From Hirudo medicinalis (taxonomy: Eukaryota; Annelida; Clitellata; Hirudinida; Hirudinidae), in contig MPNW01000093.1 in NCBI GenBank assembly GCA_011800805.1, forward strand, positions 23,547 through 87,546: a stretch of DNA of 64,000 bases, read 5' to 3'. This document shows, in pieces, positions 12,430 to 25,300 of the stretch (positions within the stretch are counted from its first letter, which is position 1; each line of letters opens with the position of its first letter). Under the pieces are notes generated by a model that was not told the origin of the DNA, ran no database searches, and worked only from the letters and a program-made list of their open reading frames with translations. Made by a program: the position numbers and the translations under genes.

Positions 12430-14058
12430 TAGTCTAGCAGAGTTAGAGGCTTGCCTCACCAAGACATACACCGACGCTCTCCGCAACAGGCCGCTTCCAG
12501 AGAGAACTGGGATTTCTGGGGCACCTCTGCCAACATGTCCATTCAGCACAGCAGCCCCTTCGATTGAGGAGGTCAGAAGAATTGTAAAAAAAAAAGCAAG
12601 AAACCGCTCCGTGCCCGGCCCCAACGGAGTTCCATATTGGCTGTATAAAAGATGTCCAAGAACCCTCAAACTGTTCCATACTAAAATAGTAACAGCCTGG
12701 ACCACTTCCTCGGTTGACGGCGAATGGAAAATAGCCGAGGGCTTATATATCCCTAAGGAAAAGGAATCCAAGTGCCTGAATCAATTTCGACCAATCTCGT
12801 TGTTGAATGTGGAAGGGAAATTCTATTTCTCATGTTTGACCGCAAGGCTCACTGATTTCATGACAGCGAACAAGTACATTGACACTTCAGTTCAAAAAGG
12901 AGGAATCCCAGGAGTGCCGGATTGTATAGAGCATACCATCATGATATGGGAGGCGATTCAAAACGGAGGACAGCGCATCCCGACTGTCTCAGAAGAACCT
13001 TAGCCTTAAAGAGCCTTGGAAGAGTTTTTGACGAGTTGCTCCGCGACAAAAATCAAGAGGCTGCCACAGTTAACAAAATGTCGAATGGATTGAATGCAAT
13101 TGCCAGAACGCCTCTTCAGGGCAGATATAAAGTCTGGCTTTTGCAATTCATTCTCTTGCCAAGGCTGCTCTGGCCACTCATCATATACGAAATGGGATTG
13201 CCTTCGGTGGAGGAAATGAAGAGGAAAATCAATTAATGCACAAGGAAGTGGTTGGGGTTGCCACCATCAATATCGTCGATATCTCTCTACAGTAGGAGCG
13301 CACGATTGAGGCTGCCGCTCAGGTCCATTGTTGAAGAATACAAAATTAGCAAAATCGGAACACAATGGTCGCTCAACAACTCCAAAGACAACAGAGTCCG
13401 CGAAGTTATGCCGCAGCTTCGTTCTGGACGGAAATTCAGAGCGCAAGAGGAGATCGAGAAGTCACAGGCAATTTTGGCTTTTGAGGAAATAAGAGGGCCC
13501 ATTCAGGTTGATCGTCATGGAGTTGGATGGAATCACTTTGAAAGATAGTCCACGGCAGATGCACCGGCCAAAGCAGCCACGATAATTCGGGAGAGAAGGA
13601 GACAGATGGAAACGGAAAGAATCGCTCTGGCGAGGCAAGAGTTTAGATGGTGTCCATCTTTTCGCCATCGAAGTCGGTGCTAGAGGACTTGTAGGCAGGT
13701 CTACGTACGCCTTTCTCAGAGCGATAGGCCTTTCTAACAGACAGACAAAACATTTTCATTTTTGACATTTTCGTCAAAGAACTGTCTGAGGCCGCAGAGT
13801 CAGCGTCTCACTGGATTTGGACGACGAAGGGCCGGAAGTAAGACTTCACAATCAAGGTGAAGCATGGAGTGTCAGTCTCATGGAGGGTCCTGGCTCATTC
13901 CACCACAACGGGAACATCAGAAGGAAGTAAAAGAAGAGACACCTAGACAACTGTAACGCCAACGGCATATAGGAGGCGCTTCAGTAGAGTTTCTAGTGAA
14001 GTCCAAATCATCTTAGTTATGCAACGGACTTTAATCAAATAAATAAATAAATAAAGTT
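12430..14058 (+). mobile_element. Degenerate non-LTR retrotransposon (LINE, R2-type RT), copy 1
   Basis: This is a decayed LINE reverse-transcriptase region. About 12443-13003 encodes the pre-catalytic RT part (CLTKTYTDALRNRPLPERTG, VPGPNGVPYWLYKR, FRPISLLNVEGK, VQKGGIPGVPDCIEHT). Reading then jumps at about 13003-13010 to the thumb region (KSLGRVFDELL, VWLLQFILLPRLLWPLIIYE, LRLPLRSIVEEYK), continuing to about 13670 across frame changes and stops. The stretch that should carry the catalytic FADD box is missing. The element ends in a simple (AAAT)n tail near 14035-14058, as LINE 3' ends often do. Family members are often annotated as type-1 retrotransposable element R2; the exact clade is uncertain. 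It cannot be active. A related second copy lies at about 23930-24640. Confidence 0.75.
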
Positions 14059-15582
14059 TCTAGTGATGTTTCTCGGACGGCGGAGCTCTCGCGGTTTTTC
14101 TTAAATTTCGTGGCGATTTTGGACGTAAAATTTTTTTGTCTTAGTTTGTATCGAGCAGACAGTCCGTTGATTGTTGAGGGTATATTGGGAGATTATGTTG
14201 ATATGAAGGAAGAACAAGCTGACAGGGACATCCGTTTGATCACCGGATGCGGCCCAGCCCCTGAGAGCATAAGGATTCAGGGCCGAAACGTTCATCGAAG
14301 GGGCCAATCCTCTGAAGATCCCTGTCAGAAGGCTCCATCAAGAGTTTCGAAAAATACTATTGCAAAACAAATTTGCCCCTTCCCCTACCGTGTCCAATTT
14401 TAAAATCCTGACCACTTTTGACAATAAATAGAACTTTTCGGCCATCAGAAATGCCCAAGCATAAATATATTTATATATATTTATGTTTGCATATCTGCAG
14501 TTATTTCTAATTTTCGGTGTTATTTTTTTATTGACAATTTTTGGAATACTTTTCCTTCTTCTTGTTTATCTTAATCTTTAATTTTTCCAACATAATAAAA
14601 AATTATGTCACATCCTGATTTGATCTGAAAGTAAAAACCCAAGAGAACACTTCCTGGAATGTCTATATCATTTAACCTGCGAAGACAAATATTGGACAAA
14701 CGTTGGAAACTGTTTTCGAACAACTATGGGTGGCTCAATTAGCTGGATCAGTGTTCCCTTCGGGGGGCCTTTGAGTGTCCTCAAATGAATCCTGTTAAAA
14801 TAGCAATATTTCTGACATGCTCTGCCACTCTCCTTCACCACGTATTTATTTAAATCGTAATTAAAAATGGCATATATTCCGAATATTATGTAATATATAT
14901 TATCACACTAGTACCACTCCGACTAATAATAACAACTAATGTATAATTCTTATAAAGTCATGATCACATATGAATTAATAAAGGCTTTGAGAAGCTTGTG
15001 AGACTGCAACATCTAGAAATAGAACACATTTTGCGGCAGCATTAATTATTAATAATGTTCGGTCATTAACACTTAATTTAGATGATAGTTTAATTAATAA
15101 TTTTATCGAATAAAATGTAATTTAATTGAGAGTAATTAAGAAGTGTCAGCGACACGATCACAGTTCGGCATTTGCGTCGAATGTCAGTATTTGGGTTTAA
15201 AAGTGCTTTTCGATCTAGAATAAGTTAATCTCTTCGAGACATATTTATGCGCTATTAAGGAAGAATCAAGCCCTTTTCTTTACATTACATATTAAAAGAT
15301 GATTCTAGAGGTAAATGTGTTTATGGAACGCGAAAACATTTAAACGTCGTACCAGGAGACGTCATTATTTATATTGTTGTTTATTTTCGAAGGGAATCAA
15401 TCTATATTTTGACCATTTATCAGAGTCATACTTTGGCCAAGCTAAATTAAAAACGGAATTTCATTCCATCGGAAAGAGCTGTCCGAGCGAAGCATACATG
15501 TTAAGATTGAAATCATCATTCCACTTTCGGATAACCTCGACATTTATGAATGAAGCAATCAATTGAAACAGGCTGACAAGTC
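14059..15582. other. Intergenic, TE-like debris then channel A upstream region
   Basis: No gene is recognised. Positions 14219-14229 (CTGACAGGGAC) and 14319-14330 (GATCCCTGTCAG) form a short inverted pair around a relatively GC-rich stretch that may be a SINE or MITE remnant. From about 15350 to 15565 the sequence resembles that upstream of channel gene B (22070-22275), consistent with duplicated 5' regulatory or UTR sequence. Confidence 0.4.
15351..15565 (+). promoter_or_regulatory. Upstream block shared with channel gene B
   Basis: This block aligns by eye with about 22065-22275 upstream of channel B: both have ACGTCATT, then a run like TTGTTTATTTTC(G/A)AAG, a CCA(A/C)GCTAAATT motif, and CGAAGCAT close to the start codon. 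The similarity extends outside the coding region. It therefore marks duplicated 5' UTR or promoter sequence. I cannot say which parts are transcribed. Confidence 0.45.
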
Positions 15583-18500
15583 ATGGATGTGAAAAGTGGG
15601 ACTGAGAGCGAAGCGGCAATCTTCACATTCGAAATGTGGAAGAATTACTTGGTCCACGATTTAGAAATTGGTAAAATCATACTTGTTGTTTGTTTCGTTG
15701 TGGTCGGTGGATATTTATTTGCCGGTAGAGAAACTACCCAATATTCTCATTTTGTCAAATTGCTAAATGAATACGAGAGGGAAATGTTAGAGGACCTCGA
15801 GAATATCACAGGAAAATTTCCGAATGAAGAAATAATGAAGGACCTCATCCATAAAAGAGTTCTTCTTTTTGTCAAGAATTACGAAAAACTTCCCGATGAC
15901 GACATTGATATGACGTGGACTTTATCGATTGCCATGTACTACAGCTTCGTGATGATAACCACCATAGGTACGTTTCATGCTACTTTCTTTGTAAAATCAT
16001 TTAAGTAAAATCATTTTTGTGTATGTTATATGTTGATTGGACTCTTCTGAACAAATGTTACTTTCAGGCGGGGACAGTTTTAAAAAAAAATTAACATTAT
16101 TTTTTTTTTGAGGTTGATTTTTAAATTAAATTTTGTTCGATTTTAGAATGTTTCTATTCTTTATCAAATCTATCAATCATTTTTTCAAGTCACTATCAGA
16201 AGTGTCCGCCATAAATATTTTAAGGTATAGTCAGACCAAACCAAGGCCTTGATCAACAAGATTACCAAGATTACTTGATTATTAAGACCGTAAGCTTATA
16301 TCCGTCCTATTCTCGATCACTGTTCCCCTCTCTGAAATATGGAAAGTATTTGATCACCAAACTAGCGAAAGTTCAGCTTCAAACGCCCATTCCAGGTCTA
16401 GCCAAACTATCACACAACTGTCTAAAAAATGAGATTAATAAATGATTTATATGCATAACTTCATCTTTCCGAGGTCATGTTCGTTGCATAATTTCTAATA
16501 CTTGCTCCTCCATTATATACCAGAGGTCGTTCTCAATAAATTATTCTCCAAACTCTGTACTCATAACATTCGTAAATATTTTTTCATCACATGTAAATCT
16601 TTGGAATTCTCTGGCAGCTGCAATGGTTGACACTGACTTTTTCTCGATTTTGTTAAAAGTTTGGTCGAAGAATTGAACCATAATAACTTTCTTCATTACA
16701 AATACGATAGTTGACCTCTTTCCTTTTGTTGCCTTATCTTTGTCGCTTTTTGATGATAATGATAACGATGGCGACGACGATGACGAAGTCCATTTCACAG
16801 CGAGATGATTAGGACGGTGTCGCATTTTTCTCCATTTCTTTGAAATACTAATTACAAAATGGTAATTTAATACTAATTAAGTACTTAATTAAATACCATT
16901 TAAATACTAATTTGGTATCGTAATAGATACTTTAGAATTTCTTAAGCTGCTTGTCGATTAGTGTATGCGGGCCTTAGTATGTTAACAAATTGAAAAAAGT
17001 CCACCTTAAAAGTAATTTGTTGCGTTTCAAAAAGATTAAAAAAGAGTCATTGTACGAGTAATTACAAGAAATGTTTTATAAATTGCGTTTAAAGTGTGAA
17101 AGTTAGTTCAGGTTACTTGTTCCCGCATGCCGTAGTAAGTAGCAGTAGTAATGTGTCGTGTTCGCAATCCAGCCCTTGAAAAGGATCGCTATATAAATGG
17201 TTAAAAAGCGTCTGACGCTCTGTGTTGCCAGTGAACCTTTGGAAATAAACCCAAATTGCCTAAAAGAAAAAATATTATATTAAACTAATTGTTAACGTCA
17301 ATGATTATTATTTTTTAATTTTTATTATATTTTTCATAACCAAAATTTAGCAATTACATAAAGATTTTTTTAACAACAACATTAATTATGAGTCAAAGTT
17401 TTATTTATCAGTTAATAGTTATTTGCCAGCGAGTAGGCATCTCCTTTAATAACTTCTGATTTACCAAGACCATTTGTATGAAATGGTAACTCGGAATCTT
17501 GATTGTGAAGTCTCAAATTATTTGCCATCTCTGCCAAAAACATCCTTCACCGAATCTGACATCATCAACCTTTGTTCAATTCAATTGAACTTATGACAAC
17601 TTATGACAAGTTCAATCCTTAGCATCTGCTTGTTTGGCTAGCAATCGATTGCTAAGTGCTCCACGTAAAAGCTTATTTTCGTGTTTGGTTTTAATCAAAT
17701 TGACCTTTGAAAAACCTTTCGACGCTTGCTGAGGAATGGGGTAATACCTTAAGCTCGCAGATGAAGTCAGCCAAATCACAAACTTTCTTCTGATCATTGA
17801 GATCTGTGATTTGTACCAATGCAATCCAAAATACGGGTGGATCCTCGTCCAGCAGATGTCCAAGATCACCAAGTTACAACGCCAGTTCCAGCCATTTATG
17901 AAATAATTGATCAAGGTTCTCTTCTGAGACAACTGTTGGAAATGGAGAAATGGATAGCTTATCGTAAGACCAATGATGGCGATAAACACAGGAAGTCAGA
18001 GTCAGTAACAATGAAGAGATGATCAAAGAATTCAATGAAATATTATTTTTAAAATATTTTATTTTAGAATTCTCAAAAATTCCAGATCTGAACAAAAAAT
18101 ACCAGACACCCAGATGAAGGCCGAAATACTCAGATCTAGTGGAAAAGACATGTCACTGGCAACAATCAAAACTGCTGATGTTGTGCATGTGGCGCTATGT
18201 AAATGAACTACAATTACAATTGCATTTGGAAGACATTAAGACTTACATCTTTTACTTCTCATGAGCTTGTTGAAAACAGTACTTCATGGATATCCGATGT
18301 CTCTAACTCCATCGTTGTCTGTCTCATGATAAAGAATGGAATGACAACGCCATTTTTAGATTTTAGGCAAAGATATTCGAAGCTTTAAAATGACAACAAG
18401 ACAATTACAAAATTAGGGATTGAAAATTGAAAAAAATCCATGAATGGTCGCTCAGTGAATATTAAAGTTGATTATAATTACGGATTTAGTTATTTGATTT

Positions 18501-19613
18501 AGGATTTGAGACCTCAATAAAATAATTCTATAAAGAAACTGGTAGATCTCAGATCATTCGGATTTTATTGATGCATTGGCGTAAGAACTTTTAGAAAATT
18601 GCAGACAATGTATTTTACCTCAGATCAAACTCATCAACTTAGCATTTACTTTTCAGTGTTTAATAAAAGTCGTTTTCATAACCAATTCTTATTTTAATAT
18701 CTAAATTATATTAGATCTGGCATGAACTGTTCCATCAATTTTATGAAATATAAGGATCACAAAAATATTTTTAAATGTGATGAAATTAATAAGTTTAAAA
18801 TCCAAAAATTAAAAATTCATGATGTCCAACTACAAAATGTGACCTGCACAGTCAACTAATGCGATGTTCTGTTAACTTTTCAGTTTTAAACCTTTAAAGA
18901 TATAATCTTATTCTTAATTCGTTTTAGGATACGGAGATTTTATGCCCTCTACATCTACTGGAAAAGTTTTGACTATCATCTACTCCGGCTTCGGTATAGC
19001 TATGTGCCTTTCGACTTTCATTAAGTTCGGGAATGTTATAGCCATAACTACTCACAATACTTATGTTCTTGTGAAGTTCCATATTACTAGGGCATTTCGA
19101 GCCCAACGAAGTCGCCCACCTGCACCAGCAAGCCAGCTAAAAGACGTCAGTACCACTTTCTTGCTGGTATTGAACATCGTCTACATATTCTTAGGAGCTG
19201 CTCTACTGGATTATTATAATGATTTGAGTTTTTTAGACTGTTATTACTTTCTTGTTATAACTATGTCGACTATCGGATTTGGTGATATTTATCCTGACCG
19301 ACGTAACCAAATTTTATGCATAGGTCTAACGTGCTTTGGTCTAGGTCTCATGGCAACTCTTTTTACCAAGTTAAGAAAATTCATTCAGCACCATATCGAA
19401 GTTAAGTTAATGAGGTATCTCATGTTAAAGAAAAGATCTTTTAAGCAGAAACTTAGCATCTTACCAGAGAAAGTGGGGCTGCCAGATAGATCAATTAATA
19501 GTATGGTCACCTACGTCTCAACAAGGTCCAAAGGACAGGAAACCGCCATAAGTTGGAGTGATTATGGTGAACAGGCGTACGTGGTCGATTTTGAACGTTG
19601 CTTAGTCATGTAA
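15583..19613 (+). CDS. Two-pore-domain potassium channel A (K2P/KCNK family)
   Basis: This is a K2P background potassium channel subunit with four membrane helices and two pore loops; such proteins work as dimers. Two exons (15583-15967 and 18928-19613) give 356 residues. The intron splits the first glycine codon of the first filter. Order: M1 (IILVVCFVVVGGYLFAG), a long acidic extracellular cap helix region, pore 1 with TTIGYGDF across the splice, M2 (TIIYSGFGIAMCLSTFIKFG), a basic loop, M3 (FLLVLNIVYIFLGAALL), pore 2 with STIGFGDIYPD, M4 (IGLTCFGLGLMATLFTKL) and a basic tail. Both filters are intact, so a K+ conductance is expected. The last residues are CLVM, a CaaX-type signal. The ~3 kb intron contains a decayed hAT transposon on the minus strand. 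The nearest paralogue is channel B, 2.7 kb downstream on the same strand. The K2P subfamily could not be assigned. Confidence 0.93.
16541..16825 (-). CDS. Hypothetical 94-residue ORF inside channel A intron
   Basis: This is an ATG-initiated minus-strand ORF with a Ser-rich, then Lys-rich N-terminal half and no family I recognise. It has no visible partner exon, and it lies in an intron close to transposon debris. It may be a chance ORF or part of a decayed element. It is listed only because it is one of the longer uninterrupted frames here. Confidence 0.15.
   Translation of the reverse strand: MRHRPNHLAVKWTSSSSSPSLSLSSKSDKDKATKGKRSTIVFVMKKVIMVQFFDQTFNKIEKKSVSTIAAAREFQRFTCDEKIFTNVMSTEFGE
17470..18110 (-). 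mobile_element. Degenerate hAT transposase C-terminus in channel A intron
   Basis: Reading the minus strand across frame changes gives, in order: ENLDQLFHKWLELAL, HLLDEDPPVFWIALVQI, KVCDLADFICELKVLPHSSA, SVERFF, VNLIKTKHENKL and SNRLLAKQADA. This matches the C-terminal dimerisation region of hAT transposases, with the LPHS(S/N)A-VERxFS-VNLIKTK-NKL pattern. At least two frameshifts and stops break it. No terminal repeats were identified. It lies antisense within the first intron of channel A. Confidence 0.7.
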
Positions 19614-22313
19614 AACTGCTTAATTGAATTATTATCATGTTCAATGTCGTTAATGGTTCTGAAACAAAATTGTTTGTGGAAATTATTTGCATTTCTTTAA
19701 TTAAAATGGACAGTTTATTGATGCTATTCGTTAGGAAAATTTTGTAAAATATTTCAAGCCATTCTTTGTAAAAAAAAAACTTTATAAAAAGATTAAAATT
19801 ATACGCTAATTTAAATGTTTTTTTAACCACACCTCCAAATAGAAAATTCCAACATTGCAATGTCAGGACTTTGAAAATATCTTAATTATTTCTTTACCAC
19901 ATTCTTCAAACAATATTTCACATAAATAACTGATACTAAAACTACTTTGCCTGCCGTTCTCTACCTGGCTAGCTTTGATATCTCTAGAAAAAGCTATTTA
20001 TGGTGAAGAACACAAATGTTTTTCAATTCTATCGCAATCCTTTTTAAGGCTTAAAAGACATATTTATTCACGTTAAGACACTGCAATGCTAAGTTTGATA
20101 TCATAATGACAGAGCTGAAATTTCTGCAGCCATAGAAACCCGGATGTTGAAGCACTGGCAATAAAAAGAATACATGTAACCTTTGATGACCAAAATAAAA
20201 TAATAAGGAATATAATAATAATAATAATGATAAGGAATAATGCAGTGAAGAACAAAATAATAACACGGCTTGCAAAGGATGAGACAATAATAAAAATATG
20301 TTAAGCCGGATAACACAGTTGAAATAAATGTGTGTTTTAGCCAATATTTAATACTATCAAAGGAATCCGATTCTCGGAGAGGGATGATCTCTGGTCACTG
20401 GTTCTGTAAAATGCGTGTGTCTTACAGGTCACGACCAATTAATAAGGATCATATGGTCGTATTTAACAGAGAGTTATATAATCCCCGCGGGTGTACCTTC
20501 ACCCCCTAAAAATGTTAGGGGTGTACACTTGCAAACAACCAAGTTATGTGTAAATCCTGTCATGGATATGCAACAAAAGGGTCATCTGATGACCAGATGT
20601 ACCCAGGCTATTGGTTAACTCCCCCTCCCCGCAATTACATAATCCTATATAACTCCACGGTATTTAAGTAGAATCTAAACGACCGGATGTCAGGGCGGCC
20701 TTGCACAGTGATACCTCCCTTAATGTATCGGGCTTTTGAGGAGGGGGTAGCTATGATGCGAACGCGACATGATACAGCTGTTGCATCATAGCAGTGTGCA
20801 AGAAATGTGGTGGTATTAATATTAACGTCCATTACATAACTAAATTATTAAGATGGTGCTCCAATCCCTGCTGCCATAGTAGGATGGTGAGAGTCTTAGA
20901 AAAAACATTAGGCCATATGTACTATGTACTTGTTTATCATTCAAGTATATAGCCAGATTAACGATTGTCTCCAAACCCATTTTTACAGCTTCCTAATTAT
21001 GGAAGGTTATTTAATTTCTGACAATTATATGGGATTACTTTTAACTATAGAGTCCCACATTTTGTGTGTGATCAACATTGAGGACCTGGTAACCGAATTT
21101 GCAAAGATGAAAGCACGGAAAGTTTCACTACTTTAACACTACACGTTCAATACAGGAGAAGACTTTACTTAGTTGTAGGCTAGGTCATCGGTGTCACAAT
21201 GACAATGCTATGTACAAAGCATAGCAGACACTGCAATAAATCTATATTAATCACTTTGAAATGCAAGTCGAAATTTTTTTCTTTGGTTCATGGAAACCCA
21301 TGGGCAGCTCGGCACATAAGACCAAGCCTAAATCCGGGACTGTCTAAAGGACTGACATCACGCTATGTGGACAAATTTCATATTTAACACAAAGTTTTCC
21401 ATCTGTGTGATATCTATTTACTTGTAGTTGAAATTAATACATTAATTATTACATTACAAGTGTCGTTGAATGAAATTAATGGCGAATTAATAGATAATAA
21501 TTAAACAGATAGGTTAAAGATAGGTCAGATTGCAGGAATATGGCAGCTGGAATTTTATTATTTAGAAGCACTATTTTTGTTGAAATTTAGAAAAAAAAAC
21601 ACAAAAATATAAAAAATCCCGCCTAGAAATCCATTTCATTGATTATACCAGTCCAGTTTCGTAGAAGAGGTTTATAGGTTCAGATGGTGCCACCAATTTG
21701 CCTTCATGTTTGAAATCTGCCCTCTTATTTAGATACATTTATAATCAGCTTTAATTGGAACATTTAAATAATTTTGAAACAAATGATTTTAATGAGTTGA
21801 CCATTTCAATAATGCTATCGTAAATTATTGAAATTTGAATGTTTTGGCAGTTAATTAAATAAGAAACAAAAACAATTTTTTAAATAATTAATGCATTTTT
21901 TAATTTTTTCTCATAGAATATTTGTCAAAAACTCAGATTCACAGAATATGAGACTTATTTACCCAGATATTTTAATCGAATCGATTTCATATTTCCTATC
22001 AATGGATTGAAAATAAAAATGTTCTTCAAAACGCACAAGCGAGAAGCATTCCGGTGCCCAAATATGAGGCTACGTCATTGATTATGGTTTTGTTTATTTT
22101 CAAAGAGAATCATTTCATAATTTACGTTTTAATGGAGTTATATTTCAACCACGCTAAATTTCATGCAAATTTAGTTCAATGATTGGAAACTACCTTTGCG
22201 AAGCATGAGCGTCAGTGTTAGAAGTAAAAGTTCCTTCAAAATCCGTTGATAACTTTCATATTTACAAATGAGGCAGCCTTTTGAAGCCTAAAATTAGTTT
22301 GGAAAAGATTGAT
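19614..22313. other. Intergenic between channel genes A and B
   Basis: About 2.7 kb separates the paralogues. Positions 19626-19665 carry the 3' UTR block shared with B. A small hairpin lies at about 20499-20526 (CACCCCCTAA paired with TTAGGGGTG). Short frames are present but none is recognisable. The last ~250 bp is the upstream block shared with channel A. Confidence 0.5.
19626..19665 (+). promoter_or_regulatory. 40-nt 3' UTR block identical in channels A and B (copy A)
   Basis: The block starts GAATTATTATCATG 12 nt after the channel A stop and ends GGTTCTGAAAC. It is identical over 40 nt to 26513-26552 downstream of channel B, and it follows coding ends that are also nearly identical. The identity suggests an mRNA-level element or recent gene conversion. 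Confidence 0.5.
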
Positions 22314-25300
22314 ATGTCTCGCTCGAAAAAGCTTAGTGTCAGAAGTATTTTCACTACCAGGAAATTCAAAAAATATCTGCTTTATGATCTAGAAGTTTTT
22401 AAAATTTTATTTGTTGCTTGTTTTATCCTGTTGGGTGGACTTTTATATGCCGGGAGAGAATATAGTCGTCGGAAACATACGAAAGTAGAAATCGAATTGA
22501 TAGAGGACGAATTGGTACAAAATATAGAAGTTATTATAGACAAATATCCTGAAGAAAATTTCTTAAAGGAAATCGTTCATCGTAGAACGCTTTATTACAT
22601 CGACAATTACGAGTTATTGGGTGATACGGAGATCGATGTAGTTTGGACTTTACCGATCTCCGTGTACTATGTCTTCGTCATGATAACAACCATAGGTTGG
22701 TAATTTCAGAGCATTGAGAGCAAATTGTTTGGTTTGTTAACATCCTTTCATTTTTATTAAGATTTAAAGCGCTATTTATAAGACAAAATTTGTAAAAATT
22801 TATGTGATTATTATGTATTAATTGTAATTAACTAGTAACCTTTTATACTTCTTCTATATGTATGTGGAACTGCATAAGGACATTTGTTGATGCTCTTTTG
22901 GTCGGTTCTCGAAGATCAGCTGTTCTAGTGCTAAATATTGTTGCTGTTAGTCCTTTAATTGACCCAATCCTTTATTTTTCCTTTACTTAATACAGCCTAT
23001 CGGTTTTCAGCTCAAATTCGGTTATCTTAGAAGTTCATTACCAATAATTCATTTGCTTCTACTTGTTCATCTTACTATTACAAATGAAAATATATCCATT
23101 AGACTTAAGTATTTAACTATATTCATAATATTTACTATAATGTTTCAAGTGTAATTAATGCTAAGTCACCAGAAGAGCTTGTACACACTTTTGTACATGT
23201 TTTATCCTGCATTTTGGTTTTGAAGCGTTTTATGTTTCAAGCGGAACTATGGAATCACTTTGGTTGTCCATTCAATTTCAACAATATTAAAGTCGTTCTT
23301 ATCTATGGATAAGGTCTAAGCAAATACGAATATTATAAATGAATGGTTACTTCTTAGACATCGGCCTTCTTATTCACTATAAAGAATTATACGTTATGTT
23401 AACCCGATGTTGTAGAAGATTCATTCACTTCCTAGGTATCTATATCTTTTTTAACACCCTTTTTTAATGAGTATGAGTCCGAGTATTGTTTATGTTCCAT
23501 TGGAACTTCAAGACCCACATAAACTTGGGGAAGCTCTCATTAAAGAGGAAAGTTTTAAGACATTATGAAATCCGTCAGGATCAGAGTTGGTTAATGAGAG
23601 GTTGTCAAAAAGTTTACCTTATTTTTATCTATATAACGCGCGCATCATAATAGATTTTACATATCACGCAATCACGCACCCTCTGCGTATTTTAGTCGTG
23701 TGCGTGCTGTACAAAATTAATTTACATGATTTTTTACTTCCGAGCAACATACATTACAAATTTTAGTGATAGAAAATGGATTTTATGGATTGTTTTTGAG
23801 AATCAGTTTATTTAATTTTATGATTAGTTGAGCCCTGGTAGTATTCGAGCTACGAATAAATTACTTCCGATATATGTTTACGGCTTGTGGATAAGCAATC
23901 ATCTCTAAATTATTCAATGATGGCATTCATTGACGGTGGCAAAAGCATCATCTCAGGCCTCTTTGCCTCGGCATCTGGGAATAGCGCCACATCCCCATTG
24001 TGAAGTGTCTTGGTTCGGCACTTGTCGTCTTTCACCAAACTCCAACTCTGCAAATTGTCCCTGGAAGGCAAATGGTAGCATACCGTCCTTATCGTGAAGG
24101 CCAGTCTGGAGCGGGGACATCTTCCACATAACGCTCCATGTAAGGGATCGCTGAACCACGTCTTCCCACCTTGTCCATTTACCCTGCTGTGCTTGTTGCA
24201 CCGCCTTCCTGACTCGGTCATGTTCCACTTTCCGCTTCCTTTCTGGCTAATCATAGTGGCTCTGATTGATGGGTTCGCTTGGGACCATTTTGGAAAGTGG
24301 TTCCATCAAGCACCATGATGGCCCATCTGCACTTCTTCAAACAGCACGGCTATTGACTCGTCGAATTTACTCTGCGTTTGAAATTTCTTTCCAGATCTGA
24401 GCAGTGGCTTGACCTGCGCTATCTGCGGAGTTGTTGAGCATCTGCCGAGTTCATATTTTGGAGATCTTGTACTCTTCCACGATGGACCTCAATAGCAGTC
24501 TCAGACTCGCGCTATAGAAGACAAAAGATGACAGCGCTGGAGGCAGGCCCACGGCCATTTCTTGATATATCGGTAAACATTACCTCTCCAGACTCTCGAT
24601 CGCTGACCGACCAATCCATGGACTGTATAAATTGTAAATACCTGCTAGTTTCCATGTTGTAGGGACGTTTCGTGAACAATAAGACGATTTAAAATGGAAT
24701 TGCATAATTTATTAAGAAAAGGGTGGATTTATATTTGCCACAAAATTAGGATCAGTTAACCATGTGAGTAAATTTAAACAACGAATCAAACATTGCTTGT
24801 CCATTCTTACTGCACTGGTTGAGTCAAAGAAACGACTATTTGATGATATTATGAAGTCAAGTACCAAACATCTCTTCAGATTTTAATGACCTATCTTTTT
24901 CTTCAGATTCACTTTATTTTAAATTCACATAATTTACTTAGTGCAATTAAATTAATAATAATTGTCATCGTGTCGTCTTGAAGCTCAATCCAGGCATCCA
25001 TACCACTTACATGAAAATATCTCAACTATCTCACGCCTACCTTCTTCAAAATTCATTCTCACTGATACTTCTACAAATTCTCACATCTGATGTCAGTATC
25101 GAGTAATAATTAGTTTGTATAATATTAGGAATGTATGCAGAACACTGCATAAACAACGGGAGATCAAATGCTATATTATTGTTGCAACCCTGGAGAAAGC
25201 GTTAATTAATTTTTGTAATTAAATTTATATTGCTACATTTAACATCATATGTTGAAAATTCTGTTATGCAGCTCTGCATAACTAAATTAAGTTTATAGCA

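Noticed and set aside
20051..20344. Three overlapping minus-strand frames with Tyr/Ile/Leu-rich translations
   Set aside because: Low-complexity AT-rich sequence (AATAATAAT repeats) read in several frames; no gene structure.
22268..22280. Upstream ATG of channel B (22268)
   Set aside because: Out of frame with the channel; the ATG at 22314 starts a sensible basic N-terminus.
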